Assembly (NCBI GenBank): GCA_027488845.1
Contig: JAIYBC010000060.1
Span: 1 to 64,000 of the forward strand
From: Verrucomicrobiales bacterium
Lineage (GTDB): Bacteria > Verrucomicrobiota > Verrucomicrobiia > Limisphaerales > UBA9464
Length of the DNA: 64,000 bases
Direction of reading: 5' to 3'
Shown piece after piece: positions 26,217 through 35,096 of the stretch. A model generated the notes under the pieces. It saw nothing but the letters and a program-made list of their open reading frames with translations, was not told where the DNA came from and made no database searches. Both the position numbers and the translations under genes were made by a program. Position 1 is the stretch's first letter, and the number at the start of each line of letters is the position of its first letter.

Positions 26217-28148
26217 ATGAATCCGACCTCCCAACGCGCCGGACAGTCCCGGCTCCTCCGCCTCCTCCTGCTCTCGCTGCTGTGGACGGCCCGGCTCCTC
26301 GGCGCGCCCGAGACCACCGGATGGATCCCGCTCTTCAAGGGCGTGGACTACATGATCGGCACCAACAGCACGTCGTCCGGCGACTTCACGAGCCTGATGG
26401 TCGCCCACATCCTGCGCGTCGACCTGACCGATCCCGACGTCCGCCTGCTGCCGACGCCGCCCCACACGAACTACCTCGCCAACCAACGCGAGACCGCCGG
26501 ACGCACGGTGAGCCAGTTCGTGAAGGCCTACGGGGTGCAGGTCGCGGTGAACGCCAACTTCTTCTCGCCGACGGACTACTACCTGCCCGAGGGCACCGCC
26601 ATGCGGCTGGATGGTCTGTCCATCAGCGACGGATTCCCCGTCTCTCCCGCCAACCAGGGCGAGTCGGCGTCCGTGCTGTTCGACGTCAACCGCACCGCCC
26701 GCATCGTCCACACCAACTGGCCCGCCGGCCCCACCAACGGCGTTCTCCATGCCGTCTCCGGCGACTACCCGATCCTCGTCGCCGGCCGGAACATCTCCCG
26801 CGCCTACCTCGGCGGCGGGAACATCCACGGGATCCAGCCGCGCACCGCGTTCGGCGTCTCGCGGGATGGCACGCTTCTCTTCATCGTCTGCATCGACGGC
26901 AGGCAGGCGCACAGCATCGGCGCCTACGACTACGAGACCGCCGCCTGGATGCTCCTCGCCGGCGCGCATGACGCCGTGAACATGGACGGCGGCGGATCCG
27001 CCACGATGGTCATGCAGGACAGCCTCGGGCAGCCACTCCGGTTGAACGCCTCCAGCGCCGTGGCCGACTCCGGACGGGAACGCACCGTCGGTGGCCACTT
27101 CGGCGTCTTCGCCAAGCCGGTCGCGGGCTTCGTGAACGACATCGCCGTCACACCGGCCGACGACGGCGCCGTGCTCCGCTTCACCACCACCGCGCCGGCC
27201 GTCGTCCAGGTCGCCTACGGCACGAACAATCCGCCGGACCGGCTCGGCACGACGAATGGTTCGCCCGCGACCGGCCACACGGTGCGGCTCGGCGGACTGG
27301 TTCCCGGCACCGGATACTATTTCCGTGTCGTTGCCATGGCCTCCGCAGACGGCGCCCGCCACGAGTCCGAAGTCCGATTCTTCACCACCACCCGCACCGT
27401 CGAGACGCTCGAGGTCGTCCCGCTCGCCGCGTCCTGGCGGCACACCACCGCCGGACTCGACGGCGTGGGATGGACGTCGCCCGGCTACGACGACTCCGCC
27501 TGGTCCGGCCCCGACCGCGGCGTGCTGTGGGTGAACACCAGCGCCGCCGGAACAACCCTCGACCGCGAGATCCTCGGCGGGGAACTGGTCCCCAACTTCG
27601 CCGCCGGCCTTCCGTTCGTGAGCTACTACCTCCGCACCCGGTTCAACGTGGCCGCCGCGCCCGCCGGGGCCACGTTCGCGGTCGAGGCCTACATCGACGA
27701 CGGCGCGGTGTTCCACCTCAACGGCCGCGAACTGCACCGCGTGCGGATGCCCGAGGCACCGGCCGAGGTCCTCCGCGCCACCCTCGCCACCGGCACACCC
27801 TGTTCCGGCAACGCCGACTGCACCGACACCTTCACCGTCCCCGTGGACGGTTTGCTGGTGCCGGGAGAGAACGTGCTCGCGGTGGAGGTGCACAACGCGA
27901 GTTCGCGCAGCTCCGACATCACCTTCGGCGCCCGCGTCGTCCTGGAGACGCCGGTGGTGGCACCGCCGGTCTTGGGCATCGTCCGCGACGGCCCGGTGCC
28001 GGTCCTCGAATGGGGCGGCGCCGCGTTCCGCCTGCAGCAGGCCGATTCACCCGCCGGCCCCTGGACCGACGTCCCGGGTTCCGCGGTGACTTCCCCATAC
28101 CGGATCACCGACACCGCCGCGACCCGCTGGTTCCGCCTGGCGCGGTAG
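26217..28148 (+). CDS. Phosphodiester glycosidase family protein with fibronectin-like domain
   Basis: The 643-residue protein begins with a signal peptide (LLRLLLLSLLWTARLLGA). Residues about 30-300 form a NAGPA-type domain: VQVAVNANFFSPTDYYLPEG, GGNIHGIQPRTAFGVSRDG and AHDAVNMDGGGSATMVMQ. The last motif corresponds to the NLDGGGSATL motif of the lipoprotein at 21.3 kb. A fibronectin type III-like domain follows (AVVQVAYGTNNPPDRLG, PGTGYYFRVVAMAS). Then comes a galactose-binding-like beta-sandwich (YIDDGAVFHLNGRELHR, ENVLAVEVHNAS). The combination points to an exported enzyme acting on a glycan. It is the last gene of its unit, 22 bp after the prepilin-like gene. Confidence 0.85.
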   Translation: MNPTSQRAGQSRLLRLLLLSLLWTARLLGAPETTGWIPLFKGVDYMIGTNSTSSGDFTSLMVAHILRVDLTDPDVRLLPTPPHTNYLANQRETAGRTVSQFVKAYGVQVAVNANFFSPTDYYLPEGTAMRLDGLSISDGFPVSPANQGESASVLFDVNRTARIVHTNWPAGPTNGVLHAVSGDYPILVAGRNISRAYLGGGNIHGIQPRTAFGVSRDGTLLFIVCIDGRQAHSIGAYDYETAAWMLLAGAHDAVNMDGGGSATMVMQDSLGQPLRLNASSAVADSGRERTVGGHFGVFAKPVAGFVNDIAVTPADDGAVLRFTTTAPAVVQVAYGTNNPPDRLGTTNGSPATGHTVRLGGLVPGTGYYFRVVAMASADGARHESEVRFFTTTRTVETLEVVPLAASWRHTTAGLDGVGWTSPGYDDSAWSGPDRGVLWVNTSAAGTTLDREILGGELVPNFAAGLPFVSYYLRTRFNVAAAPAGATFAVEAYIDDGAVFHLNGRELHRVRMPEAPAEVLRATLATGTPCSGNADCTDTFTVPVDGLLVPGENVLAVEVHNASSRSSDITFGARVVLETPVVAPPVLGIVRDGPVPVLEWGGAAFRLQQADSPAGPWTDVPGSAVTSPYRITDTAATRWFRLAR

Positions 28149-28227
28149 GACCCCGGCGCCGGGAGCAAGGAGCCGAGAGCTCAGAGCAGCAGGAGCATGG
28201 CGTCTTCGCGTGAGTCCCCTCAGGGCA

Positions 28228-29175
28228 TCAGTGCATCTCCACCGCGCAGTTGCCGAGCCCGCCGACGAAGTAGTGGAAGTGGACGTCGTGGTGGAGTCCG
28301 AGCAGGGACATCGGGACCGCGGTGTCCACGATGCGCTTCGAGATCATCAGTGCGGTCAGCCGTTGGCCGAACGGGTTGTCGTGGTTGCCGGCATGCCAGA
28401 TGGACACCCGATCCGCCTTCCAGGTCTCGACCGGCCCCACCGTCACCGCCTGGGTCGGCACCAGTGAGATGTTCCCGCCGCCGCTGGTCCGGGCGTTCTG
28501 GGCGATGGTCAGCGGATGCAGGTCCACCACGCGCGTCTGCAGCTTCAGGTATTCCTCCGGCGTGGGCGGTGCGTTCCGGTGCTTGCCGGCCCTGCGGAAC
28601 GGGTCGTTGAACGCCCAGTGCTTCACGTCGCCCTGGCCGCCCTGCATCACCGCGCAGCGAACTCCGGACTCCCATGAGGCCCGGTACGCCCGCGTGTCGG
28701 CGGCCGGGAAATGCAGGTGCGCGTCGGGCATCACCTTCTTCCGGTCGATCCGGTCGAAGCACAGTTCGCGGTCCGCCTTCTCGAAGGACAGCGGATGTGT
28801 CGCCGGCACCGACGCGCCGTCCACCACCCACTCGTCCATGCCCCAGAAATGTCCCGAGCGCACGTCCAGGCCGAGGGCGTTGACGATGCGCGCCACCAAC
28901 GGCAGCTGCTCGGTCGGACCGATCGGACCGCAGATGCCGACCGGGTTGTCCTCGGTGCTCTCCTTCCAGGCGGACACGTATTCCAACGCCTCGGCGGTGT
29001 AGAAGTCCTCGAGCGTGTCGTGGAAGTGGACCCGGAACCCCGGCCGCGAAAGCTTCCCCACCGCACGGGCCGTCAACGAGGCCGCCTCGGCGACCAGGTC
29101 GGGATGGATCGTGGTGTAGTCCCACCAGTCGGGGGCGACGCAGGATGGACGGCGTTCGGTCTTCGCGGTGCTCAT
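28228..29175 (-). CDS. Glucosamine-6-phosphate isomerase/deaminase-like protein (NagB family)
   Basis: The 315-residue protein starts at ATG 29175 ([20 protein letters not shown]). Family features are [19 protein letters not shown] (equivalent of the phosphate loop), [14 protein letters not shown] (equivalent of the catalytic NMDEY region) and [15 protein letters not shown] (equivalent of GNDGHIAFNEP). In the last motif the Asp is one residue earlier and the Glu is Asp, so the active site is altered with respect to classical NagB. A family of glucosamine-6-phosphate isomerase-like proteins with this sequence style exists in Planctomycetes. The gene is divergent from gspE, with 159 bp between the starts. 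Confidence 0.78.
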   Translation of the reverse strand: MSTAKTERRPSCVAPDWWDYTTIHPDLVAEAASLTARAVGKLSRPGFRVHFHDTLEDFYTAEALEYVSAWKESTEDNPVGICGPIGPTEQLPLVARIVNALGLDVRSGHFWGMDEWVVDGASVPATHPLSFEKADRELCFDRIDRKKVMPDAHLHFPAADTRAYRASWESGVRCAVMQGGQGDVKHWAFNDPFRRAGKHRNAPPTPEEYLKLQTRVVDLHPLTIAQNARTSGGGNISLVPTQAVTVGPVETWKADRVSIWHAGNHDNPFGQRLTALMISKRIVDTAVPMSLLGLHHDVHFHYFVGGLGNCAVEMH

Positions 29176-29334
29176 GGATTGGACGGGGCGGACGGTGACG
29201 GAATCCTCCGCCCGGGCGCCCCCGGTGGCGAGCGTTTCCGTGGTGGAGGCCGACAAGGCCCGATTCCCCATGAAGCCCGGGACCGCCGGACACGTCGGTG
29301 TCCCCGCAACCGGCATTGTCCTCGCGGCCTCCCC

Positions 29335-31035
29335 ATGGCAACAAGGACACCGCCACCCGACCCGAAAGTGACGTTCGAACACCTGCTCCTGAAGCAACGC
29401 CTCCTTCCCGAGGACAAGATCGCCGAGGCCAAGGCCCTCCAGGCGACCGAGGGACTGCGCCTCGACCGCGCCGTGGTCCAGCTCGGCCTGCTCGAGGAAC
29501 GCCAGGTCCTCCGCCTGATGTCCGAGCAGCTCCACATCCCGATGATGGACCTCTCGGAGTGGGAGATCGCCGCCGACGTCCTGCAGATCCTCCCCACCAA
29601 GACCGTCTTCCGGAAGCGCATCGTCCCCATCTCGAGGGAGGGGAACACGATCCGCGTGGCCACCTTCGACCCGTTCGACCTCTACGCGCTCGACGACGTG
29701 CGGATGATGACCGGCCTCAACGTCGAGGCCGTGCTCGCGTCCCGCGACGACGTGGAGAAGCTGATCAAGACCCACTACGGCCTCGGCGGCGACACGCTCG
29801 ACGAGCTGTCGGCGAACGACGACGACTCGGGCCCGGTCCGGGGCGAGGCCGGCGACGACCTGCTCGAGGCCGCCCAGGAGGCGTCCGTCATCCGGCTGGT
29901 CAACGAGATCATCATCGAGGCCGTCCAGGAGCGCGCGAGCGACATCCACATCGAGCCCTACGAACACCACATGTCGATCCGCTACCGGATCGACGGCGTG
30001 CTCCACGAGGCCTCGGTGCCGCCGCAGATGAACCGCTTCCAGGCGGCCATCATCTCGCGCATCAAGATCCTCGCGAACCTCAACATCGCCGAACGCCGCA
30101 TCCCCCAGGACGGCCGCATCAAGTTCAACGTCGGCGGACGGCAGATCGACGTCCGCGTCTCCGTCATCCCCATGCTCTTCGGCGAGGGCGTGGTGATGCG
30201 TCTGCTCGACAAGGCCAACGTGCTCTTCACGTTGACCCAGCTCGGCATGGACGGCGACACCTACGGCCGCTTCCGGGGCCTGATCGAACGTCCGCACGGC
30301 ATCGTCCTCGTCACCGGCCCCACCGGCTCCGGCAAGACCACCACGCTCTACGCGTCCCTCAACGAGATCGTCGGTCCCACCCTCAAGGTCCTCACCGTCG
30401 AGGACCCCGTCGAATACCACCTCCAGGGCGTCAACCAGATCCCCGTCGACCACAAGGTCGGCATGACCTTCGAGGCCGGGCTCCGCGCGATCCTGCGCCA
30501 CGACCCCGACGTCGTGATGATCGGGGAAATCCGCGACGTGGAGACCGCCCGTGCCGCCATCCAGGCCTCGCTCACCGGCCACCTCGTGCTCTCCACCCTG
30601 CACACCAACGACGCCGCCTCCGCCGCCACGCGCCTCGTGGACATGGGCGTCGAGCCGTTCCTCATCGCCAGCAGCCTCGCCGGCGCCATGGCGCAGCGCC
30701 TCGTCCGCCGCATCTGCCCGAAGTGCAAGACGTCCTACGAACCCGACGTCGCCAAGCTTCCCAAGGACTTCGCCTACACGCCAGGCGACAAGCTCCACCG
30801 CGGCGAGGGCTGCGAGAACTGCCGCAAGTCGGGCTACCGCGGACGCTACGGCATCTACGAGCTGCTCACCGTGGACGAGGAGATCGCCCAGATGATCGTC
30901 GCCCGCGAATCCGCCCCGCGCCTGATCGCGGCCGGACGCCACACCGGCCTGCGGCTCCTGCGCGAGGACGGCTGGGACAAGGTCCGCAAGGGTCTGACCA
31001 CCGTGGACGAGGTCCTCACCTGCACCGCCATCTGA
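29335..31035 (+). CDS. gspE: Type II secretion / pilus assembly ATPase GspE
   Basis: The 566-residue ATPase starts at ATG 29335 ([20 protein letters not shown]). An N-terminal MshEN-like domain covers about residues 1-150, and the ATPase domain about 180-560. Visible motifs are Walker A GPTGSGKT (328-335), Walker [10 protein letters not shown] (393-401), the His box [11 protein letters not shown] and a zinc-binding CPKC/CENC tetrad (Cys 461, 464, 493, 496). It is a hexameric cytoplasmic motor that drives pseudopilus assembly by binding GspL and GspF. It opens the long plus-strand operon. Zn-tetrad presence and MshEN domain are shared between GspE and PilB types. Confidence 0.93.
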   Translation: MATRTPPPDPKVTFEHLLLKQRLLPEDKIAEAKALQATEGLRLDRAVVQLGLLEERQVLRLMSEQLHIPMMDLSEWEIAADVLQILPTKTVFRKRIVPISREGNTIRVATFDPFDLYALDDVRMMTGLNVEAVLASRDDVEKLIKTHYGLGGDTLDELSANDDDSGPVRGEAGDDLLEAAQEASVIRLVNEIIIEAVQERASDIHIEPYEHHMSIRYRIDGVLHEASVPPQMNRFQAAIISRIKILANLNIAERRIPQDGRIKFNVGGRQIDVRVSVIPMLFGEGVVMRLLDKANVLFTLTQLGMDGDTYGRFRGLIERPHGIVLVTGPTGSGKTTTLYASLNEIVGPTLKVLTVEDPVEYHLQGVNQIPVDHKVGMTFEAGLRAILRHDPDVVMIGEIRDVETARAAIQASLTGHLVLSTLHTNDAASAATRLVDMGVEPFLIASSLAGAMAQRLVRRICPKCKTSYEPDVAKLPKDFAYTPGDKLHRGEGCENCRKSGYRGRYGIYELLTVDEEIAQMIVARESAPRLIAAGRHTGLRLLREDGWDKVRKGLTTVDEVLTCTAI

Positions 31036-31045
31036 GCCGCCCGCC

Positions 31046-32239
31046 ATGCCGAAATACAGCTACACCGCCCTCAACGGCGCCGGACGCCAGGTGACCGGGC
31101 AACTGGAGGCCGACGGCGAGGCCGGGGTCATGCGGCTGCTCGCGGAACGCCAGCTGTTCCCCGTCTCCATCCGCTCCGAGGAGGCCTCCGGCGGCAAACG
31201 GCGCCGTGTGTCCTCCCGCGACGTGGGCCTCATGTACGGACAGCTCGCCGACCTCATCGGCTCCGGCGTCCCGATGCTGCGCGCCTTGGATTCGCTCGTG
31301 CGTTCCACGGTCAACGCCAACCTCAAGTCGATCCTCAAGGAGGTCCGGACCGCCATCTCGGACGGCCAGACGCTCACCGACGCCCTTCGCAAGTACCCCG
31401 AGGTGTTCCCGCCGCTGCACACGGCGATGGTGCAGGCCGGCGAACGCGCGTCGTTCCTGGAGGACGTGCTCCGGAGCCTTGCCGAATTCCTCGAACGCCT
31501 CGACGAACTCAAGGCGAAGGTCATGGGGGCCATGATCTACCCGGCGCTCCTCAGCGCCCTCGGCGCGACCGTCATGGCCGGCGCCCTGATCTTCTTCGTG
31601 CCGAAGTTCGAGCCGCTGCTCGCCGGGGCCCAGAAACCCCTCCCCACCGTGCTGCTGTTCGGCGCCAGCACCCTCCTGCGCAGCTACTGGTACCTGGTCG
31701 CCATCGCCATCGCCGTGGTCGTCGGCGTCCTCGCCTCCGCCCTGCGCAAGGAGTCCACCCGCCGGACCCTCGAGATCCTCCAGTTCAAGATCCCGGTGGT
31801 CGGCACCGCCCTCCGGATGCTGGCGATCACCCGATTCTGCCGGATCCTCGGCACCATGCTGGCCAACGGCGTGCCCATGCTCGGCGCCCTGAAGATCGCC
31901 AAGGACGCCACCGGCTCCCGCCTCCTCGGCGAACAGATCGCCGCCGCGGCCGAAAGCGTCCGGGAAGGCAAGGCCCTCTCGGCACCGCTTTCCGAGGGCG
32001 GGCTCTTCCCCGACCAGGTCATGGCCATGATCACCGTCGCCGAGGAGTCCAACAAACTGCAGTCGGTCCTCCTCCAGATCGCCAACACCGTCGAACGCCG
32101 GACGAACCAGCAGGTGGACCAGGCCGTGCGCCTGATCGAGCCGGTGATCCTTTGTCTGGTCGCCGCCGGCATCGGGTTCCTCGCCCTCGGCCTGCTCCTG
32201 CCGATCTTCACCCTCGCCGGTTCGCTCGGAAAACACTGA
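31046..32239 (+). CDS. gspF: Type II secretion system inner membrane protein GspF
   Basis: The 397-residue protein is of normal length for GspF and has two T2SSF domains. The first is at about 70-190 ([20 protein letters not shown]) and the second at 270-390 ([19 protein letters not shown]). Three hydrophobic segments lie around residues 165-190, 215-235 and 365-390 ([20 protein letters not shown]). It forms the polytopic platform in the inner membrane. It starts 10 bp after gspE. Confidence 0.93.
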   Translation: MPKYSYTALNGAGRQVTGQLEADGEAGVMRLLAERQLFPVSIRSEEASGGKRRRVSSRDVGLMYGQLADLIGSGVPMLRALDSLVRSTVNANLKSILKEVRTAISDGQTLTDALRKYPEVFPPLHTAMVQAGERASFLEDVLRSLAEFLERLDELKAKVMGAMIYPALLSALGATVMAGALIFFVPKFEPLLAGAQKPLPTVLLFGASTLLRSYWYLVAIAIAVVVGVLASALRKESTRRTLEILQFKIPVVGTALRMLAITRFCRILGTMLANGVPMLGALKIAKDATGSRLLGEQIAAAAESVREGKALSAPLSEGGLFPDQVMAMITVAEESNKLQSVLLQIANTVERRTNQQVDQAVRLIEPVILCLVAAGIGFLALGLLLPIFTLAGSLGKH

Positions 32240-32357
32240 TTGCCGGTGTTTTCAGGGGTTCGTGGACCGATGGAAGATTCCCTTCCGGAACTTCATCTCC
32301 ATTGAATTGTCGCTAGGCGCTGATCGTCCAAACCCGCTACAGTTCCGGTCTCCCGTC

Positions 32358-32888
32358 ATGAGAATTCAGATTCGCCCCCCCGCCCCCGCCGGCCGCCGCT
32401 CGCAGGCCGGCTTCACGCTGATCGAGATCCTGCTCGTCATCGTCATCATCCTGCTGCTCGCCGGCGCCCTCGTGGTGTTCGTGCTCCCCCAGCAGGAAGG
32501 TGCCGAGAAGAACACGACGCGCCTGATGCTGAGCAACGTCTCCACCGCCTTGGACACCTACCGGCTCAACCTCGGCCACTATCCGACCGAACAGGAAGGT
32601 GGCCTCAATGCGCTGCTGACCAAGCCGACCTTCGAGAACGAGCGTCAGGGCGAGAAGTGGCAGGGTCCCTACCTCAAGCCGGGCACCCGGCTCGACGATC
32701 CCTGGGGCTTCGCCCTCCGCTACGAGGTCGTGGACCGCTCGCAGGCCTCGGACGGCGCGAAGTCCGCCCTGCCCTACAAGCTCTTCTCGGTAGGCCCCGA
32801 CGGCCAGCCAGACACGGACGACGACATCAAGATGGCCACCGAGTCCGACACGTCCGGCGCCTCCGGCGCTTCCGCCCCGGCGAAGTGA
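32358..32888 (+). CDS. gspG: Major pseudopilin GspG
   Basis: Taking ATG 32358 gives 176 residues starting MRIQIRPPAPAGRRSQAGFT. The prepilin leader is AGFTLIEILLVIVIILLLAG with Glu5. The T2SS-G signature follows: STALDTYRLNLGHYPTEQEG, then DPWGFALRYEV and FSVGPDGQPDTDDDI, the segment that binds calcium in known GspG. The usual length is 130-150 residues; here a short Ser/Ala-rich tail is added. A GTG 96 bp upstream in the same frame would put the leader in the middle of the protein and was rejected. The 118-bp gap before this start is the largest gap in the operon and could hold an internal promoter, although none was identified. Confidence 0.93.
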   Translation: MRIQIRPPAPAGRRSQAGFTLIEILLVIVIILLLAGALVVFVLPQQEGAEKNTTRLMLSNVSTALDTYRLNLGHYPTEQEGGLNALLTKPTFENERQGEKWQGPYLKPGTRLDDPWGFALRYEVVDRSQASDGAKSALPYKLFSVGPDGQPDTDDDIKMATESDTSGASGASAPAK

Positions 32889-32919
32889 CGTGACGTCCCG
32901 GCAGCCCACCGACCGACCC

Positions 32920-33813
32920 ATGCGCACCCGCAACGCCCTCCGCAGCCCCCGTGGCGACGGCTTCACCCTGGTGGAGCTGCTGCTCGCGGTCACGCTGCTG
33001 GCCGGGCTGATCGGGGCCGTGTCGTTCGGCTTCTCCAGCCTCCGCCGGAACGCCCAACTCGACGAGGGCGTGGAACGGGTCGAAACCGCCCTGCGCTTCG
33101 CCCGAGCCCACGCCGCCAGCACCGGCCACAAGGTCCAGGTGGTGCTTGCTCCGACGCCTCCCACGGCCGACGCCTCCGGCATGGCCGCTTCCTCGCCGTC
33201 GGACCGCAATGCCGGCTCCCAGGCCAACGCCTCCGGCGTCGGAGCCTCGTCCACGGACTCACCTTGGCTGCCGCTCCGCATCGAGTGGGAAGCGGACCCC
33301 GTCCGCGCCCCCGGTGTCTTCGAGCCGATCGCGTCGCTCTCCGGCGAGATGTCGGACGTCACCGACCTCGTCGAAGTCCGCTCCGTCGAGAAGGAGTCCG
33401 CCGACACCCGGCCGTCCGCCAACCAAGACGATCCGTCCGCCTCCTTCCCCGTTGCCGGCAATGTCGCCGCCGGCGCCAACGCCCTGGCCGACGAGTCGTC
33501 CGCGTCCGCCGGCCAGGCCGCCGGTTCCTTGGATCCGGCCTCGGATCCGATGAAGCCCTCGGCGATCACCTTCTATCCGGACGGCTCCTGCGATGGCGGC
33601 ACGATCGTTCTCGCCTCCCGGGATGCCGAGGATGTCCGCGAGGTCGCCGTGCGGGTCCAGGGCGTTACCGGCACCACCCGCCGCGAGTGGCGCGATTCCG
33701 CAGCCGCAAACGGCACGGTGAACGGCGCCTCCGGCACCCAGTCCGGCCGGGCCGATGCCGTCAACCCGGCGCCTTCCCCGGCGTCCGCAACCGCGCCGCA
33801 GCGCCGGCCCTAG
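32920..33813 (+). CDS. gspH: Pseudopilin GspH-like with low-complexity insert
   Basis: The 297-residue protein starts at ATG 32920 (MRTRNALRSPRGDGFTLVEL). It has the prepilin leader GFTLVELLLAVTLLAGLIG and a segment ALRFARAHAASTGHKVQVVL like the GspH N-terminal helix extension. In place of the normal compact C-terminal domain there are two Ala/Ser/Pro/Asp-rich stretches (about 85-115 and 165-205) around a short beta part. A GTG at 32890 would add ten residues. The position in the gene order and the leader support GspH, but the fold of the C-terminal part is uncertain. GspH is a minor pseudopilin of the tip complex. Confidence 0.72.
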   Translation: MRTRNALRSPRGDGFTLVELLLAVTLLAGLIGAVSFGFSSLRRNAQLDEGVERVETALRFARAHAASTGHKVQVVLAPTPPTADASGMAASSPSDRNAGSQANASGVGASSTDSPWLPLRIEWEADPVRAPGVFEPIASLSGEMSDVTDLVEVRSVEKESADTRPSANQDDPSASFPVAGNVAAGANALADESSASAGQAAGSLDPASDPMKPSAITFYPDGSCDGGTIVLASRDAEDVREVAVRVQGVTGTTRREWRDSAAANGTVNGASGTQSGRADAVNPAPSPASATAPQRRP

Positions 33814-33846
33814 GCCCGGCCCGGCCCGAACCGGAGCGCCGCGCAC

Positions 33847-34299
33847 ATGCGCCTCCGCAACCTGCAGGCCCCCCGCGAAGGCGGCGCCGTCCTGCTGGAG
33901 GTCATCCTCGCCCTCGTCCTCTTCGTCGCCGCCGCCGCCGTCATCGGCTCCGCCCTCTCCTCCTCCGCCGACTCCATCGAACGCCTCCGGCTCGGTGTCC
34001 ATGCCGACAACCTCGCCGCGTCCGTCGTCGCCGAACTGGAGATGGGCAACCGCTCCGCCGCGGTTCCCGGACCGGCGCCCTTCGAGGCGCCTTTCACCAA
34101 CTGGACCTGGCAGATCGTTCCGCCGGCCGGCGACATCCCCGGGGCCCCCTTCGAGATCATCGTCCGTCACGAGTCCGGCAGCCCCGTCCGTCGCCTCGCC
34201 CAGGTGATCCAGCTGCCCGGCGGCTCCTTCTCCTCGACCAATTCGCCCACGGAACCGGCCGACTCCACGATCCCCGACCCGACGGAGGGCACGCCGTGA
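33847..34299 (+). CDS. gspI: Minor pseudopilin GspI-like
   Basis: The 150-residue protein has the leader GGAVLLEVILALVLFVAAAA with Glu5, and the C-terminal part resembles GspI with TNWTWQIVPPAG and a Pro-rich end. The region just after the leader helix includes GVHADNLAASVVAELEMG, matching the family phrase (AxxVxEE-like). It starts 33 bp after the H gene and its stop overlaps the J start (GTGA). Confidence 0.8.
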   Translation: MRLRNLQAPREGGAVLLEVILALVLFVAAAAVIGSALSSSADSIERLRLGVHADNLAASVVAELEMGNRSAAVPGPAPFEAPFTNWTWQIVPPAGDIPGAPFEIIVRHESGSPVRRLAQVIQLPGGSFSSTNSPTEPADSTIPDPTEGTP

Positions 34300-35096
34300 A
34301 ACCCATCGGATCCCCACGGCGGTTCCGTCGCCCGGAAGCCGCCTTCACCCTGCTCGAAGTCGTCCTCGCCATCGTCATCGCCGTCGGACTGCTCACCGCG
34401 GTCCTCCTCTTCTACCGCCAGGCGGCCACCCTCCGCAGCGACATCCTCGGCCGCACCGAGGAGCTTTCCGCCGTCCGTCTGGTCATGGACCGCATGGCCT
34501 CCGAACTCCGCACCCTGCCCGCGTCCGCCGGCGAGGGCGCCCGCCTGCTCCAAGGCGATTCCCATTCGCTCAGGATCGTCCGCGTCGCGGTGCCCTCGCG
34601 GACTTCCTGGCGGGGCGGCTCGCTCGGAAGGGTCGCCGCCGCCGAAACCGACCTGCTCGAGGTCGTCTACAGCCTCTCACCCGACACCAACGCCCCGGGC
34701 ATCCTGCGCGAGGAACACGCCCACACCCGCAAGGCCGCGGTCTCCACCCTCCTCGTCGCCGACCCGGAGGGCTCCTCCACCAACCTCCCCGCCGTCGGCC
34801 CGTCCGCGCCACCGCTCACCGAGACCATCCGCCACCTCCGGTTCCGCTACTTCGACGGCTCCAGCTGGTCCGACACCTGGGAACGGAAGTCCCCGCCGCT
34901 CGGCGTCGAGATCACCCTCGGACTCGAGCCGGCGCCGGAGCAGGACTTCGTCGCCGGGAACGCCGACGAGCAGATGCCGCCGGAGGAATACCCCTTCGAG
35001 GTCTATCGCCGCATCGTCGCCATCCCCACCGCGCAGGGAAGTTCCGCCGGTGCCGAAACGGAAGGCGGACTCTTCCCGGAGGCGACCTCGCCATGA
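34296..35096 (+). CDS. gspJ: Minor pseudopilin GspJ-like
   Basis: Starting from GTG 34296, which overlaps the preceding stop, the protein has 266 residues. The leader is RRPEAAFTLLEVVLAIVIAV with Glu5; the residue at -1 is Ala rather than Gly. The phrase ELSAVRLVMDRMASELRTLP and the later TETIRHLRFRYFDGSSW are typical of GspJ, and the total length is slightly above normal. It is translationally coupled at both ends: the stop overlaps the ATG of the K gene (ATGA). Confidence 0.85.
   Translation: MKPIGSPRRFRRPEAAFTLLEVVLAIVIAVGLLTAVLLFYRQAATLRSDILGRTEELSAVRLVMDRMASELRTLPASAGEGARLLQGDSHSLRIVRVAVPSRTSWRGGSLGRVAAAETDLLEVVYSLSPDTNAPGILREEHAHTRKAAVSTLLVADPEGSSTNLPAVGPSAPPLTETIRHLRFRYFDGSSWSDTWERKSPPLGVEITLGLEPAPEQDFVAGNADEQMPPEEYPFEVYRRIVAIPTAQGSSAGAETEGGLFPEATSP

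Noticed and set aside
28152-28163. Palindrome CCCGGCGCCGGG as terminator of the glycosidase-type gene
   Set aside because: It has no loop and no T run, so a hairpin is unlikely; it may be chance in GC-rich DNA.
28711-29334. Upstream extension of the gspE frame
   Set aside because: It is opposite the NagB-like gene and has no GspE-like sequence; the protein begins at ATG 29335 with the MshEN-like domain.
33264-34295. A long frame upstream of gspJ through the H and I genes
   Set aside because: It is in another frame of the pseudopilin genes and has no resemblance to a family; the J leader begins at GTG 34296.
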